From Rhynchospora pubera (Eukaryota > Streptophyta > Magnoliopsida > Poales > Cyperaceae), in assembly GCA_028095005.1 (NCBI GenBank), contig CM051460.1, positions 232,270,742 to 232,334,741 of the forward strand: DNA of 64,000 nt, given 5' to 3'. The translations under genes were made by a program, and so were the position numbers. Of the stretch, positions 46,314-57,319 are shown in pieces. A model generated the notes under the pieces. The model made no database searches, had not been told where the DNA came from, and saw only the letters and a list, made by a program, of their open reading frames with translations. Within the stretch, counting starts at the first letter, position 1; every line of letters starts with the position of its first letter.

Positions 46314-47949
46314 TGATATCTCATATTTATATCGATATTTTGACCAGACTTTACATCGAAATTGTGGCTAAATCTATGATTTTATCTTATTTTGCGCTTC
46401 TCTTTGTCAGATTTGGCACTGTCTTTTGCACTTTGTTCTTATTTGTAGGAATCCAAGGAAATCAGCAAGGAAAGCAGCAATTTAGATGCTAGACGACTCA
46501 TACCTAGCCTAGATCAAGTCCCGACTCAACCTAATGGAGCAACCCTGCACGAATCAAGACTATTCTCAACCAGACTCTGCAATTCGGTCCGGAATTCCCT
46601 CTAATTCGGTCCGAATTGCTATACACGGAAATGTTTCTGGTTGCGTCCTGAATGTGTTTTCTCTATTAGGAAGGCTATTTTTCCGCCCAAAATGAAGGAA
46701 AATCGCGTCCCAGCTGTACAGGAGAGGGGAGAGGAGTAATATAAGCATATTCCATCTTTGGAAGAGCCATCTTTCATTCTACTTTTGACCTTTCTCTCTC
46801 AGCCAGATCTGGATCTGGTTTGGGGACAATTCTTCTCCTCTTTTGCGACTTAGACAGAGGTAGGAGGCCGGATTAGAGCTGTTCCTTGCAGCTACAACGA
46901 GTTACGAAGATCTCAAGGTGTTCTCTAGTGCGACGGTAACAGTGGACAACCTTAGAAACTTGGCTATTTGTTGTATCGAACCAATTCTCTCTTTAATTTC
47001 TGAATTTATGGCTCGTTTAAACTTATCTACTGTTATTTGCATGATTTCTATTAGCATGTTAGGCTAAAAACTTGTTGCTTTAGGGATAGATGTAGCTTAG
47101 ATTTTTGTTTTGCTTGGTTTGCTTATTTTGTTGATGGACGAAACTAATTACCCTTGGGGTTTTTATTGAAATTGCTTGTGTTTGGACCGTTTACTACTTG
47201 TATTGCTCGACCTTTGTACGCGCGCATTTGTTGGGAACATCTTTACATTATATTAATCGAGTCATGTACAAGTATTTCGAGGTAGGTCAACGGCGAAAGT
47301 CGACCAATTAATAACCAAAAGTGAACGTTTCTAATTAGGCGAAAATCTAACTAGATACCTCGTAGAAAACCATTGGTAAACTCGAGTAAGTCCACCGAAC
47401 AACGAAAGTTGGGGGTGCAATACACTCGATGAAGGTTATTCAACACTAGATCCCATTCCAAATACCGTACCCAATAGGCGAAAGCGGAGGGTTAGGGAGT
47501 TAGGTTTGGCTAGATGGACCTTTAGCTTTAATAAATCAACAAAAGAGTAAATCACAGCATTTACACAGTGGAATTCGGTCCGGAATTCGGATCGAATTAG
47601 CAAGGCTGAATACGACAGTGCTAAGTCTTGCGATCCTGTGGCCAGATCTAAGTGAAATCGAACCCTAAGGCACCTTTATTATCATATCTTAATCCGTTAG
47701 AAAATCCCAAAAATATTTATTTCAACTGTTTTGCATAATCTTTATTATTTGCAATTGCGTTCTTTTATTTCTCTTTAATTTGTTCTATTCGTGATACTGT
47801 TTCCCTTCTCAATTTTTATTGTCTAGATTTAACGAAATAATAAGAATAATATTCATAGCCATCTCTGTGGGTTCGACACCTTACTCTACTACAAGCGACT
47901 AGCCGAGTACAAGGTTTATTTGTTTGACCTTGGTTCACACCCTCGATCA
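46314..47949. mobile_element. Solo LTR (1,636 bp) with 5-bp target duplication
   Basis: CCATC flanks both sides (46309-46313, 47950-47954). The element starts TGATATCTC and ends CTCGATCA, with the required TG...CA ends. CTCTGTGGGTTCGACACC near its 3' end is typical of plant Ty3/Gypsy LTRs. No primer-binding site, internal region or second LTR follows, so this is the product of LTR-LTR recombination. Confidence 0.8.
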
Positions 47950-48279
47950 CCATCCCTCTCCTGCATGCCTCATTGCTCTTTTCTCCTCTCTCGTTATCCT
48001 TAACTGTCTTGCTCTCATTTCTCCGTACCCTCTCCTCTCATTCACACAACTTCTCCTATCTCCTCCCCTCCACATGTCAGATTCCTTTTCGCTTGCTTCA
48101 GATTGATTTGGAAGAGAAAAGACATGCTTAACTCTCGTCATCATGATCACCACGTCGATCAGGTACTTATCTTGTGAGTAGAAAGAGAGGAGAAGTCGAT
48201 CAGATCTGGTATAGAAAGAAAGTAGAGATTGAGATGGATGAGAACAGAAAAGAAATTTAGATCTAGTTCTGCTACGGTT

Positions 48280-48828
48280 TGGAAGTAACTAAATTACTAT
48301 AAGAGAGTAAATAATGTGTATAAGAGAGTAAACAACATTCAGATCTGATTCTGCTATTATTTGGGAGTAACTAAATAACTATAAGAGAGTAAATAACTAG
48401 TATATAAGAGTATCTAATACATATAAATGAATAAAAAACATTCAGTTCTGATAAATAACATTCAAATCTGATTCTGCTATTGTTTGAGAGTAACTAAATT
48501 AATAAAGAAAATAACAAGTACAAAGGAATATATAATACATATAAAGGAGTAAATAACTTTCAGTTCTGATAAATAACATTCAAATATGATTCTACTATTG
48601 TTTGAGAGTAACTAAATAGCTATAAGGGAGTAACTAAATAGCTAAATAATTATAATAGAGTAAATAACGAATATAAGGAAGTATCTAATACATATAAAGG
48701 AGTAAATAACATTCAGTTCTGATAAATAACATTCAAATATGATTCTGTTATTATTTGGGAGTAACTAAATAACTATAAGATAGTAAATAATGAATATAAG
48801 GGAGTATTGAAATTAACAATTATTTATT
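48280..48828. repeat. Degenerate tandem repeat, unit about 100-130 bp
   Basis: Repeated in order: AACATTCAAATCTGATTCTG, TATTGTTTGAGAGTAACTAA, CTATAAGAGAGTAAATAA, CATATAAAGGAGTAAATAA, TTCAGTTCTGATAAATAACA. About five units. Related GGGAGTAACTATTT text resumes after the inserted element (49915-50170). Confidence 0.8.
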
Positions 48829-48831
48829 TAA

Positions 48832-49912
48832 CACTGTGTTTGGATTGAAAAAATTGGACGGGAGGGAACGGTAACGGATGGAAATTTGAGATCCTTATCG
48901 CGTTTGGATGGGAAGTAAAATCGGAAGGAAAATTTAATTGAGAGGAACCATTTTCCCGCTGTTCCCTTTCAATACAAATTTATTTTCCTCCAATTCGGAG
49001 AGTACAGAAGGAAAAGAATAATTATTGCCCAATAGTTTATGGTTGAAAGACATCGATGCCCTTTCCTCCTCCACTTCAGCCATGCCCTGTCTCTTCAGAA
49101 ACTTACAACCGCTTTCTACTACCATGTATCTGCAACACTTTCACAATCGTTTAAAAACGTTTTTTGATTTATGGTTTCTAATATACGAGAGTGAATCGGG
49201 GCAAAGCAGCAGTTTCATCAAGCAAATTTATGTGCTATTGAGATTACTGGCTACGAGCAATGAGTCTCCTTGGTTGGAATAAATAAAATAGCTCTGTTTA
49301 GAATGAGTACGAGAGAGTTTTTTCCATCTCTATTAATAAAATCCAATAATTGTGCTCATAATTTTCTTTTGTTGTTTCATGATTTTCCAAAAGTTAGCTA
49401 TCATAATTTGCTCATAATTTTCTTTTGTGGTGGTTATCATAGCTATAATGGTCGATCAAAAAAAATGAAAGAATTTCTATCTAGTCTGGTATTTGCGCCG
49501 TAATTTAGTTGATAAAAGACGTTACAGTCTTCTCTTCTTCCTAATTGTTTGTTACTGTATCGAATTTTTTTACTTCACGTGGACGGTTAACTTGAGGTAA
49601 AATATACATGAAATTTTACTTTAGAAGTGAAATTCATTATATTTTGCGTTATTATTTTTTTTGTTAAGTTGTCAGTGAGCATAATAGAATATCTTTCCAA
49701 GGATAAATTAGTCAAAAAAATTTTATTTCACCTTTGCTGAACTAATTCATCCAAACAAGATATAAGACGAAAAGAAAAATTATTTTTCCTTTTCCTTCAT
49801 TATTCATCCAAACATAAAAAGTAAAATTATTTCTCATTCCATCATATCCCTTTCCTTTCCTCTTTATATTTTTCTTTCCTTTCCACTCTCTACCACCGAA
49901 CCAAACATAGTG
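48832..49912. mobile_element. 1.08-kb non-autonomous PIF/Harbinger-like element
   Basis: Ends CACTGTGTTTGGATTG and CGAACCAAACATAGTG are inverted; TAA occurs on both sides (48829-48831, 49913-49915). It splits the tandem repeat above. Short ORFs inside (49025-49503) show no transposase motif. Confidence 0.75.
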
Positions 49913-50169
49913 TAAGTAAACAGTAAAAAAAGAATAATTAACAAGTGCAAGGGAGTATTTTAATTATCATTAGGGAGTAACTATTTTTTACTAACAAAGT
50001 ATTTATATCTAACATGGAAGTATTATATTAAAAAAACGAGAGTAACTAATAAAAGTAAAAAGAGGTATTTATATTCTACTAAGATAGTATCTTGTATAAT
50101 TACATTATTATATGCCATAAGGGAGTAACTATTTTATTTTAAGGAAGTATTTATATCTAGCAAGAGAAT

Positions 50170-51770
50170 ATATTTAAAAAAACATGTGAAAAAAGTGAAA
50201 GCAACAATAGAAGAATGACAGAACAAGAAAGAAGAGGCGCAAATAGAAATATTCGTAGAGGAGAGAGAATGCAGACAAGAGGGAAGGGAAGGAACATTGG
50301 AAGGGGAAAAAGATGTGAGGGAGCGAGGCGCGTTTGAAAGGAGGGATGAAGGAGGTGAGACACATTGGAAGGGGGTAAAGGCGAGGGGGGTGAGTCGCTG
50401 GGAGGGGGTGAGGGTGGGGGGGGGGGGTGTGGCGCTGGGAGGGTTCTATTTTCTTTCCGTTTTTAGACTTTCGATTTTTCCATATATGATTAATGATTGT
50501 TTGATTGCTAGAAATTTTGATTGTACTTATTAGCACCGGGATCAGCTGTGCGACTGTGCGGGACTTCGCTCAGCCTACACTTGGAAGTTGGACCTCTTCT
50601 CATTTCTCAAACATCCCAAACAAATTTCTCTTTCTCCTCTGGCACGACTGAGAGGTTCCATTCTCAGCTTATCGCACCTCCAAGCTCACCGGGTAATTCA
50701 TCTCTCCATTGATCTTACTTCCTCGATCAATTAAACTAAGAATCGTGACAAATTGAACCCCAATTTTGCAGTCATGCGATTGGTGAAATGTGAAAGGTGC
50801 CATCGGTCTGGCATTTCATAATTAGCACAAACATATTCTCGGTCCAATTTTAACAAGTCAAATTTTAAGAATTTTGGCATTTCATAAAATACATAATTAC
50901 TAGAAAATCCAGTGTTTTACATAAGTTAGATTAGTAGCAAATATAGCATGAATTAAATTTACATTCATCATAGTAAATATTAGTATAGACTTTGACCAAA
51001 TATGATAACAAGTCAATAACCGGTGATTTACTTGGCCAAACATAAGTGCAATTTCCAAGCAAATAATCAGTAGCAGATATAGGAAAATTTTAAGCCTAGA
51101 CACAAATATAATACAATTAAATTTAATTTTTAAAAATTAAACTAACAAAAAAAGTCATTAATCATATAATTTATTAAGATAAAATATATCAATTTTTTGT
51201 ATAAAATCAGTCCTTTTTTATTTTTACAACAAAAAACACACACACACACAAAGTACAATTTCATTCAATTTTCTAATGTAATTAACAATTCTGCGCATAG
51301 CTTACAAGTATGGAATCATTGCGAAATTATTCATTGAAAATCTCTTCGAATACATCTTTTTTCTATATGTCTAAATTATCCTTCAAGTAATAAAAATAAT
51401 ATTGACATAGGCATTTGGTCCAGGTTGATCAAGTACCTTTTGCATTTGCATTAAATATCAACAGAAGTTTATATACGTACCTTCACATTTGGGATTGTAT
51501 TTTCAAAAAAATACGATGAATAATAAGCAAAGCCACTTCTATTGTTTTTCTCTTTTTTTTTTTTACTTTGGTTCTGTATAGTTGTTTGCTTTAATACATA
51601 TGATTTAGGCAGTAAATTAATCGGCACATTAATTCGATATTGATTCGATATGCTTCGTCTTTTCCATATATTTTCCAAGGATAGTTTTAGAGTACGTGCT
51701 ATTATATCTTAATCAAAGAACATCCAATTATTTGCGAATGAGTGATTTTCATTGGCGCATCAGGGTTACG
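50170..51770. other. Intergenic stretch, no recognised gene
   Basis: 50290-50440 is G-rich (a run of more than ten G). 50533-50695 looks like a small GC-richer exon ending CTCACCGG|GTAATT, with TTTTGCAG at about 50771, but the peptide (SGTTERFHSQLIAPPSSPGN) is not recognised. The remainder is AT-rich with a CA microsatellite at 51236-51250. Confidence 0.4.
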
Positions 51771-52183
51771 AATGAACTCGAGAAAATATAAATCAATGTT
51801 AAAAACATTGGCACTCTAATTGACTGCCATAACTTGAAACAAAAATTAACAAAGTCTGATACCAGTACATGGTGGTGTGGAGCTGAAGGATGAAGAATGT
51901 AAAGCAATTCAATGTATATCAAACTAAGAAATAGGCTCACTATCTGATTATATTAATGAAGTTCATTTCTCCAATAGATTGCATTGTTGTTGTGCCGATA
52001 GTTCTGTATCAATTCAGTTATGGTTTTGGAATGAAATTGAAAGGCACCAGGTTTTCAGATAGGATGACGAAAACTTAGAAACTCTGTACTCCATCATTTC
52101 TTTGTAATTTCATTTACTATTTCGGCTTTCATTTATTCATGTTTGCTAATTAACGGATAATTGAGCATGTTTTACAGATTTCA

Positions 52184-52916
52184 TTAAATCCGAACCGGAC
52201 CGGCCCGTCCTTCGAAGACCGTCTTTAAATCCGAACCGGACCGGCCCTTCGAAAGATTTACAACGGATAAGGACCTAGAAGGGGCGGATTTTGAAAAGGT
52301 CGGATTTAATTTTCAATGAAGTGGATTTTGATGGGACGGGTATCAAAGGACTAGGTCGGGTCCGAACCGACCCGGTTTATTTGAAAGGGCCGGTTCAATA
52401 AAATTAATAGAATAATAAGAATTTTATAGAAGAAATACAAATCGATTATCTAAAATACTTATGTTCTTAAATCATAATTTTTTCATTTCTAGGTTCAATG
52501 ACCGTTGTGCTAGATTCAATTTTTTTATTAAAACGAGGTACATTTTATTTTTATGCTAAAAAATTCAAATATCTTTTTATTTTCAATTATTTTATTTTTT
52601 GATTAATATACTAACAAAAAATCAATTTTTAACTCCGCCTATGTTGTTATAACATAGACAGTCCCAAGTTCGGAGTTTAAGGAGGAGGGAAAAATTGAAA
52701 ATATTTATATAATTATAAAAAAAATTTAGAAATAATGATTAAATATCAAAATATCATATAGAATCATTTGAGTCCTTGAACCCGGCCATTTGGAAGACCA
52801 AGGACTTAGAAGGGCCGAATTTATTTAGAAAAGAAATCTTTCAAACCCAATCCTTCTTTGACCCGTCCTCGAACTCGGTCCGGTCCGGTCCTTTGAAATC
52901 TGGCCCGGTCCTTTTG
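52184..52916. mobile_element. hAT-like insertion rich in CCGGACCGG motifs
   Basis: Absent from the mirror position in the right arm (about 60895), where flanking sequences are joined, so it inserted after the duplication. The two ends carry repeated CCGAACCGGACCGGCCC and GGCCCGGTCC motifs facing inward. Possible 8-bp site AGATTTCA / GACTTTCA is imperfect. Confidence 0.55.
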
Positions 52917-53635
52917 ACTTTCACTAATCCTGAGTGCCTTTTGCCCCCCCCCCCCTTTTTTGGCTCATCACCCCTGAGTTGTTGCTACTTGTTCATTTGG
53001 TATTTATTCATTCATTCCTCTTGCCATGCCTTTTTCACTTGACATTAAAATTCTGCCTTCAACATAATACTACATTTTATTTGAATAGATGAATATAAAA
53101 AAGGGTAAGATGAGCTTAACCTTATCATGAAAATTGATAAAATGAATATACAATTATACCAGATTAATTTTAAGAATATTTTTTAGAAAAAGAAAATAGA
53201 TGTAAATTGTTGAAGTTTAATTATTATTTTAGTACAAATGATGCATTTTTACATACCAAACTTGTAAACTCTTAGTTCATTTACTATAATCAATTAGTCA
53301 TTTAGAAATTGAATGTTCATTTTCATGTGTTTAATTTATATATAAATATATATATTGTCAAGTCAATTATACTAAGTAACTAAAACTGTTATGAAGAGAC
53401 GTAACTGAAAAAATTTATACTACAGTGATTAAAACTTAAAGAGGATATGTGAAATATAATTTTCAATGTCTTGACTCATTCATGCACGCCTTGGAAAATA
53501 ATGTAACAGTAAAACAATACAAGTTAAAAATAATAATAGTTAATTTGTTCGAATAAGTGCTATTAGCGAAAAATAAACACCAAATATAATTTCCATTTTT
53601 CTATTTATCAACACATAGAGGCATAGAGCGTGCTC

Positions 53636-54749
53636 AGTGGCGAGGCCAGGAATTTTTGTTATGGGGTTCAATAAATTTTAGAGCATGAGAACTATACAAT
53701 TAAATGAAATTAGACTATGTTGTACATCTATTACTATAATAAATTTTGACGTTTTGAACAAAAAAAAATACAATATAAATTATAATTAAATTTACAAACT
53801 CTAATTAGTTTCTTCATTTTATTGTACTCTTCGAAAACTCATATTTTGAAATCAGAGTAATTTAGCAGTGTTGGTAACATCCTCGAGAATCTCCTTCTCA
53901 ATATAAGTCACTAGACAATCATTCAACCAAAAATCACATATTTTATTTCGCAATTTGTTCTCAATATAAACGATAACTTTAAAAGGAAGGTACTTGTGAA
54001 TGCAATCTATATTTACCGGTCTCAACTATTACTTTAGCTAATTCACCATTCTTTTTTCAAGTTAAAGAACTTGTTCATTATATGCACATCAACAATTAAG
54101 TTTTCTCTTCGATTTGTAAAGTCATATAAGACTCAGATTAGATAACTCACAACGATAAAAATAAGTCAATTTTGACTAACTTTTTTGTGTTGAATGATCT
54201 AACGAGTTTCTTAGATTCAAGCAAGACACATAATATGAAATTTAAAGATTAGAACCGAGAAGCCTATGGAAATCAGAAGAAAAGAGAAAGTATCTACAAT
54301 ATTTGTTTCATTTTCTATGTGTGATGTATGAAACAAAAATAAAATTAGAAAAGGGAAAGTACTTCGCTAGAGAGGAATTTCCTTTCATTATTAGGCTGGC
54401 GACCTTTTTGTTTGTCTTTTTTAATTTTTGAAATATGATTATTTTATATGCTTTCCAATTTGGTTGTTTGTACTATTAGCGTAGACCTTTAATTACTAAT
54501 TAATTGATAAGGTCCTCACAATTAACAACTAAAAATAGAAGTACAATAGTCTTACCATATAAAACAAATATATTATACATGGGCTTCAATAATGAAAATT
54601 TGCACAAATGCTTATGGGGTTCAAATAGACCGGGTTTCTGACAAAATTATATTTTATAACTACAAATATTAACCTCTAGTAATGTTGTTTATAAAAAAAA
54701 ATGGGTGACATTCACACCCATTCATACAATGTAGACTTGCCTATGAGCT
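53636..54749. mobile_element. hAT-like element, 1.1 kb, 8-bp target duplication
   Basis: GCGTGCTC occurs at 53628-53635 and 54750-54757. It starts AGTGGCGAGGCCAGG, similar to the GGCGGAGCC ends of the MITE at 26334. The right end matches weakly. No transposase ORF. Found only in the left arm of the inverted duplication. Confidence 0.6.
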
Positions 54750-54814
54750 GCGTGCTCCTCGGGTTTAGAAAAGAAGACATTAAAAAAACCAGCTGGGTCA
54801 GGAATAAGAAAAAA

Positions 54815-55430
54815 AGATAGGCTAAAATCAGCCGCGACTGACGGACAAGACCGTCAGCTACGATCAAAATTTTAGTTTTCGAGATTCTAACAATCGATTC
54901 GAATCATTCAATATGTTCTTCATGTTGAAATCTCGTAGGAGACAAATTTTTATATTTATTTTAAAATTTTTAAATATTTATTTGATATTTTATAAAATTC
55001 GGCTATGTTTGGTACCTTAACCGAATAAGGAATTCACGAACCCAGAATTTGAATGCGCGTATAAAAAAATAATTTCGGTGTTCGCTTATCGAATTCACGT
55101 ATTCTCCGAAAAGTCGGAATCCACAAACAACTCTTGTTCGCGTAGTTCGCGAACTGGATTTCTTGTTTGGTTCGCGCGAATCCAGTGTTCGAACCACCTG
55201 CCAAACATACCCTTCATCTAAATAATTCTGAACCTCTCAATAATTATGATTTTTTAAAATCTCAAAAAAAAAGTAAATAAAATTAGAAAATAATAAAATT
55301 TGGTCTCCATTGAAATTTTAATATGGAGAACACATTGAATGGTTCAGATTGGCTATTAGAATCTCAAAAGTTGAAATATAATCGCAACTGACAATTCCAT
55401 CCGTCAGCCGTGGCTGATTTTAAACTATCT
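54815..55430. mobile_element. Fold-back element with a nested MITE
   Basis: Inverted ends AGATAGGCTAAAATCAGCC and GGCTGATTTTAAACTATCT, continuing through GACTGACGG / CCGTCAG. Interior halves pair (TTGGTCTCCATTG against the mirrored CTCGTAGGAGACAAA region). At 55001-55212 a second MITE (GGCTATGTTTGG ... CCAAACATACCC, TTC on both sides) has inserted into it. Confidence 0.7.
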
Positions 55431-55689
55431 CAAGAAAGAAATTGAAAACTAATAAAGGACCAAAAAGACAAAAAAAAGAAAAAAAATGGATCCGGACCGT
55501 AAGAATTCCATCCAATAAAAATCCCAGCACCCAAAAATCCAAGGTTCTTCCTAATTTCTCTCTCTTGTGGCAATAAAAAAAATCTCACTAAAACCCTAAA
55601 AATCAATCGCTTTGAGTAATGGTCATAAAAACACGGGTGTGGGCGTGCTTTGATGCGTGCCAAGAAAGAAGATAGCACCATAAGAAGAT

Positions 55690-56154
55690 GCAATGCCACC
55701 TTCAATTGAGCGGCAAAGGCAAAGCGGCTGTTGTTCCCCTTCCCGTTCCGGTACCAAAACTCGCCGGAGCAGGACACCATGGCGTTGTCCCAGAAGGGCA
55801 GTTGGAGTCCGCCTAACTCAAAGGCGTGAAGGTCGTCGCCTTCGCCGCGCAGTACGTCGGAAAAAGGAGCGACAGCCTTGTCCTGGCCCCTGCAGCTAGA
55901 GGTGGTGGTGTTGTAGGGGGCCAAGGCCATATTCCGGCTGCTAGAGCCTTAGGTCGTGGGCCCAGTGGAGGAAGAGCTGGCGGTGCTAGTGCTAGAGGCC
56001 GCAGGTTCAATGGAGGCACTGGTGCCGTAGGTCGTGGGTGTTTTAGTGGAGGGAGAGTTAGAGGCCGTGGAGTCCTAGGCCGGTGGAGGAGAGTTGGCTG
56101 CCCTGGTGCTGGCCGTGGAGGGAGAGCTAAGGATGCTGGTGTTGTCCGCTGAGA
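55690..56154 (+). pseudogene. Gly/Arg/Ala-rich gene-like segment, left copy of a mirror pair
   Basis: GC-rich island. One frame has FPFRYQNSPEQDTMALSQKG, after which the frame shifts; another then reads VKVVAFAAQYVGKRSDS and a G/R/A-rich run (GRGPSGGRAGGASARGRRF) to a stop at 56152. The right copy reads the same two parts in one frame, so this copy is frame-disrupted. No ATG in context. I do not recognise the protein; the tail resembles RGG-type RNA-binding tails only in composition. Confidence 0.5.
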
Positions 56155-56590
56155 AGCTTAATTTTCATTTAGTTTACCATTTACGAAGTAATGAAACAAT
56201 CTTTACTTTTTTGTATGTATATATTAAAAATCAACACTTTTTAGTGTCGTGCATGACAGATGATAATGCTTAGGAGAATTTTAAGTGATGTTAGTAGTAA
56301 GTACAAAATCCGATTTCATTAAATGAAAGTGAGGAAAAAAAATCAAGTAATATCATTAGTTAAAACTAGCCTTTGCAACTTATCACTGGTTGAAGCAACC
56401 AAGATCTAGCGACAAGTTGCAAAAATTAGTTTTAACTAATGACATTACTTAATTTTTTTTCTCACTTTTATTTAATGAAACCGAATTTTATACTGTAATA
56501 CACAACATTAAAAAGTGCTGACTTCTAATATATACATACAAAAAAACAAAGATAGTTTCATTACTTCGTAAATGGTAAACTAAATGAAAA

Positions 56591-57043
56591 TCAAGCTAGT
56601 CGGCGGGCGACACAAGCACCCCTAACTCTCCCTCTATGATCAGCACCAGGACAGCCAACTCTTCCTTCATCGGCCCAGCGACCTAGGGCACCGCAGCCTC
56701 CAACTCTCCCTCCACTAAACCACCCACGGCCTACGGCATCAGGGCCTCCACCGAACCCGCGGCCTCTGGCACCAGCACCGCCGGCTCTCCCTCCACCAAG
56801 CCCACGACCTAAGGCTCCAGCAGCCAGAACATAACCTTGGCCCCCTACGGCACCACCACCTCCAGCTGCAGGGACCGGGACAGTGCTGTGGCTCCCTCCC
56901 CCGACGTGCTGCGCTGCGGAGGCGGTAGCGGCGACCTCCACGTCTTTGGGCGAGGTGGCCTCCTGCTGTCCCTTCTGGGACGTCGCCGTGGTCTCCTGCT
57001 CCGGCGAGTTCTGGTGCTGGAACGGAAAGGGGAACGGGAGCAC
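56591..57043 (-). other. Gly/Arg/Ala-rich open frame, right copy of the mirror pair
   Basis: 150 open codons: FPFQHQNSPEQETTATSQKG, QQEATSPKDVEVAATAS, then GGGAVGGQGYVLAAGALGRG and RAGGAGARGRGFGGG with loose repeats of about 14 residues, to a stop at 56591. The frame opens at GTG, and I see no ATG in frame, so coding status is doubtful unless an upstream exon supplies the start. Its 3' end points to the palindrome centre, towards the 3' end of the left copy. Confidence 0.4.
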
Positions 57044-57319
57044 GGTTTTCTCTTGCCGCGTTTCGATCGATCGAATGATTTTTAGGGTTTTAATGGGATT
57101 TTTAGATCAACTCGGCAGAGAGAGGGGTTTTTGGAGAATTGCTTCCTACACTCCTCTAGTTTAGAGATACACTCTTTTTTGACAAAAATGCCCCTCGTGT
57201 TTCAAATGTTGTGTGACTTAAGAACCGTACATTGAAAGAATGAGAGGGGCATTTTCGTCCAAAAATGAGTGGATCTCCAAATAGAGACCGTGCATGAAGC
57301 AATTTCCGGGTTTTTGGGG

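Larger units (their letters stand above)
51775..56385 (+). repeat. Left arm of a giant inverted duplication
   Basis: Reads as the reverse complement of 56402-61290, interrupted by arm-specific insertions. Matching blocks: 51785-52170 with 60905-61285 (ALG14 intron sequence), 52920-53520 with 59100-60895, 55450-55545 with 58790-59115, and 55590-56385 with 56402-57100. The centre is GGTTG-AAG-CAACC at 56388-56400. Insertions only in this arm: about 52184-52916, 53636-54749 and 54815-55430. Confidence 0.9.

Noticed and set aside
46046..46492. 148-codon Ser/Leu/Pro-rich ORF
   Set aside because: Produced by a CT-rich tandem duplication, open in all three frames, and crosses the boundary of the solo LTR.
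50157..50536. 68- to 120-codon ORFs around the G-run
   Set aside because: Low-complexity Phe/Leu/Ser or Gly/Arg products of a purine/pyrimidine-biased stretch.
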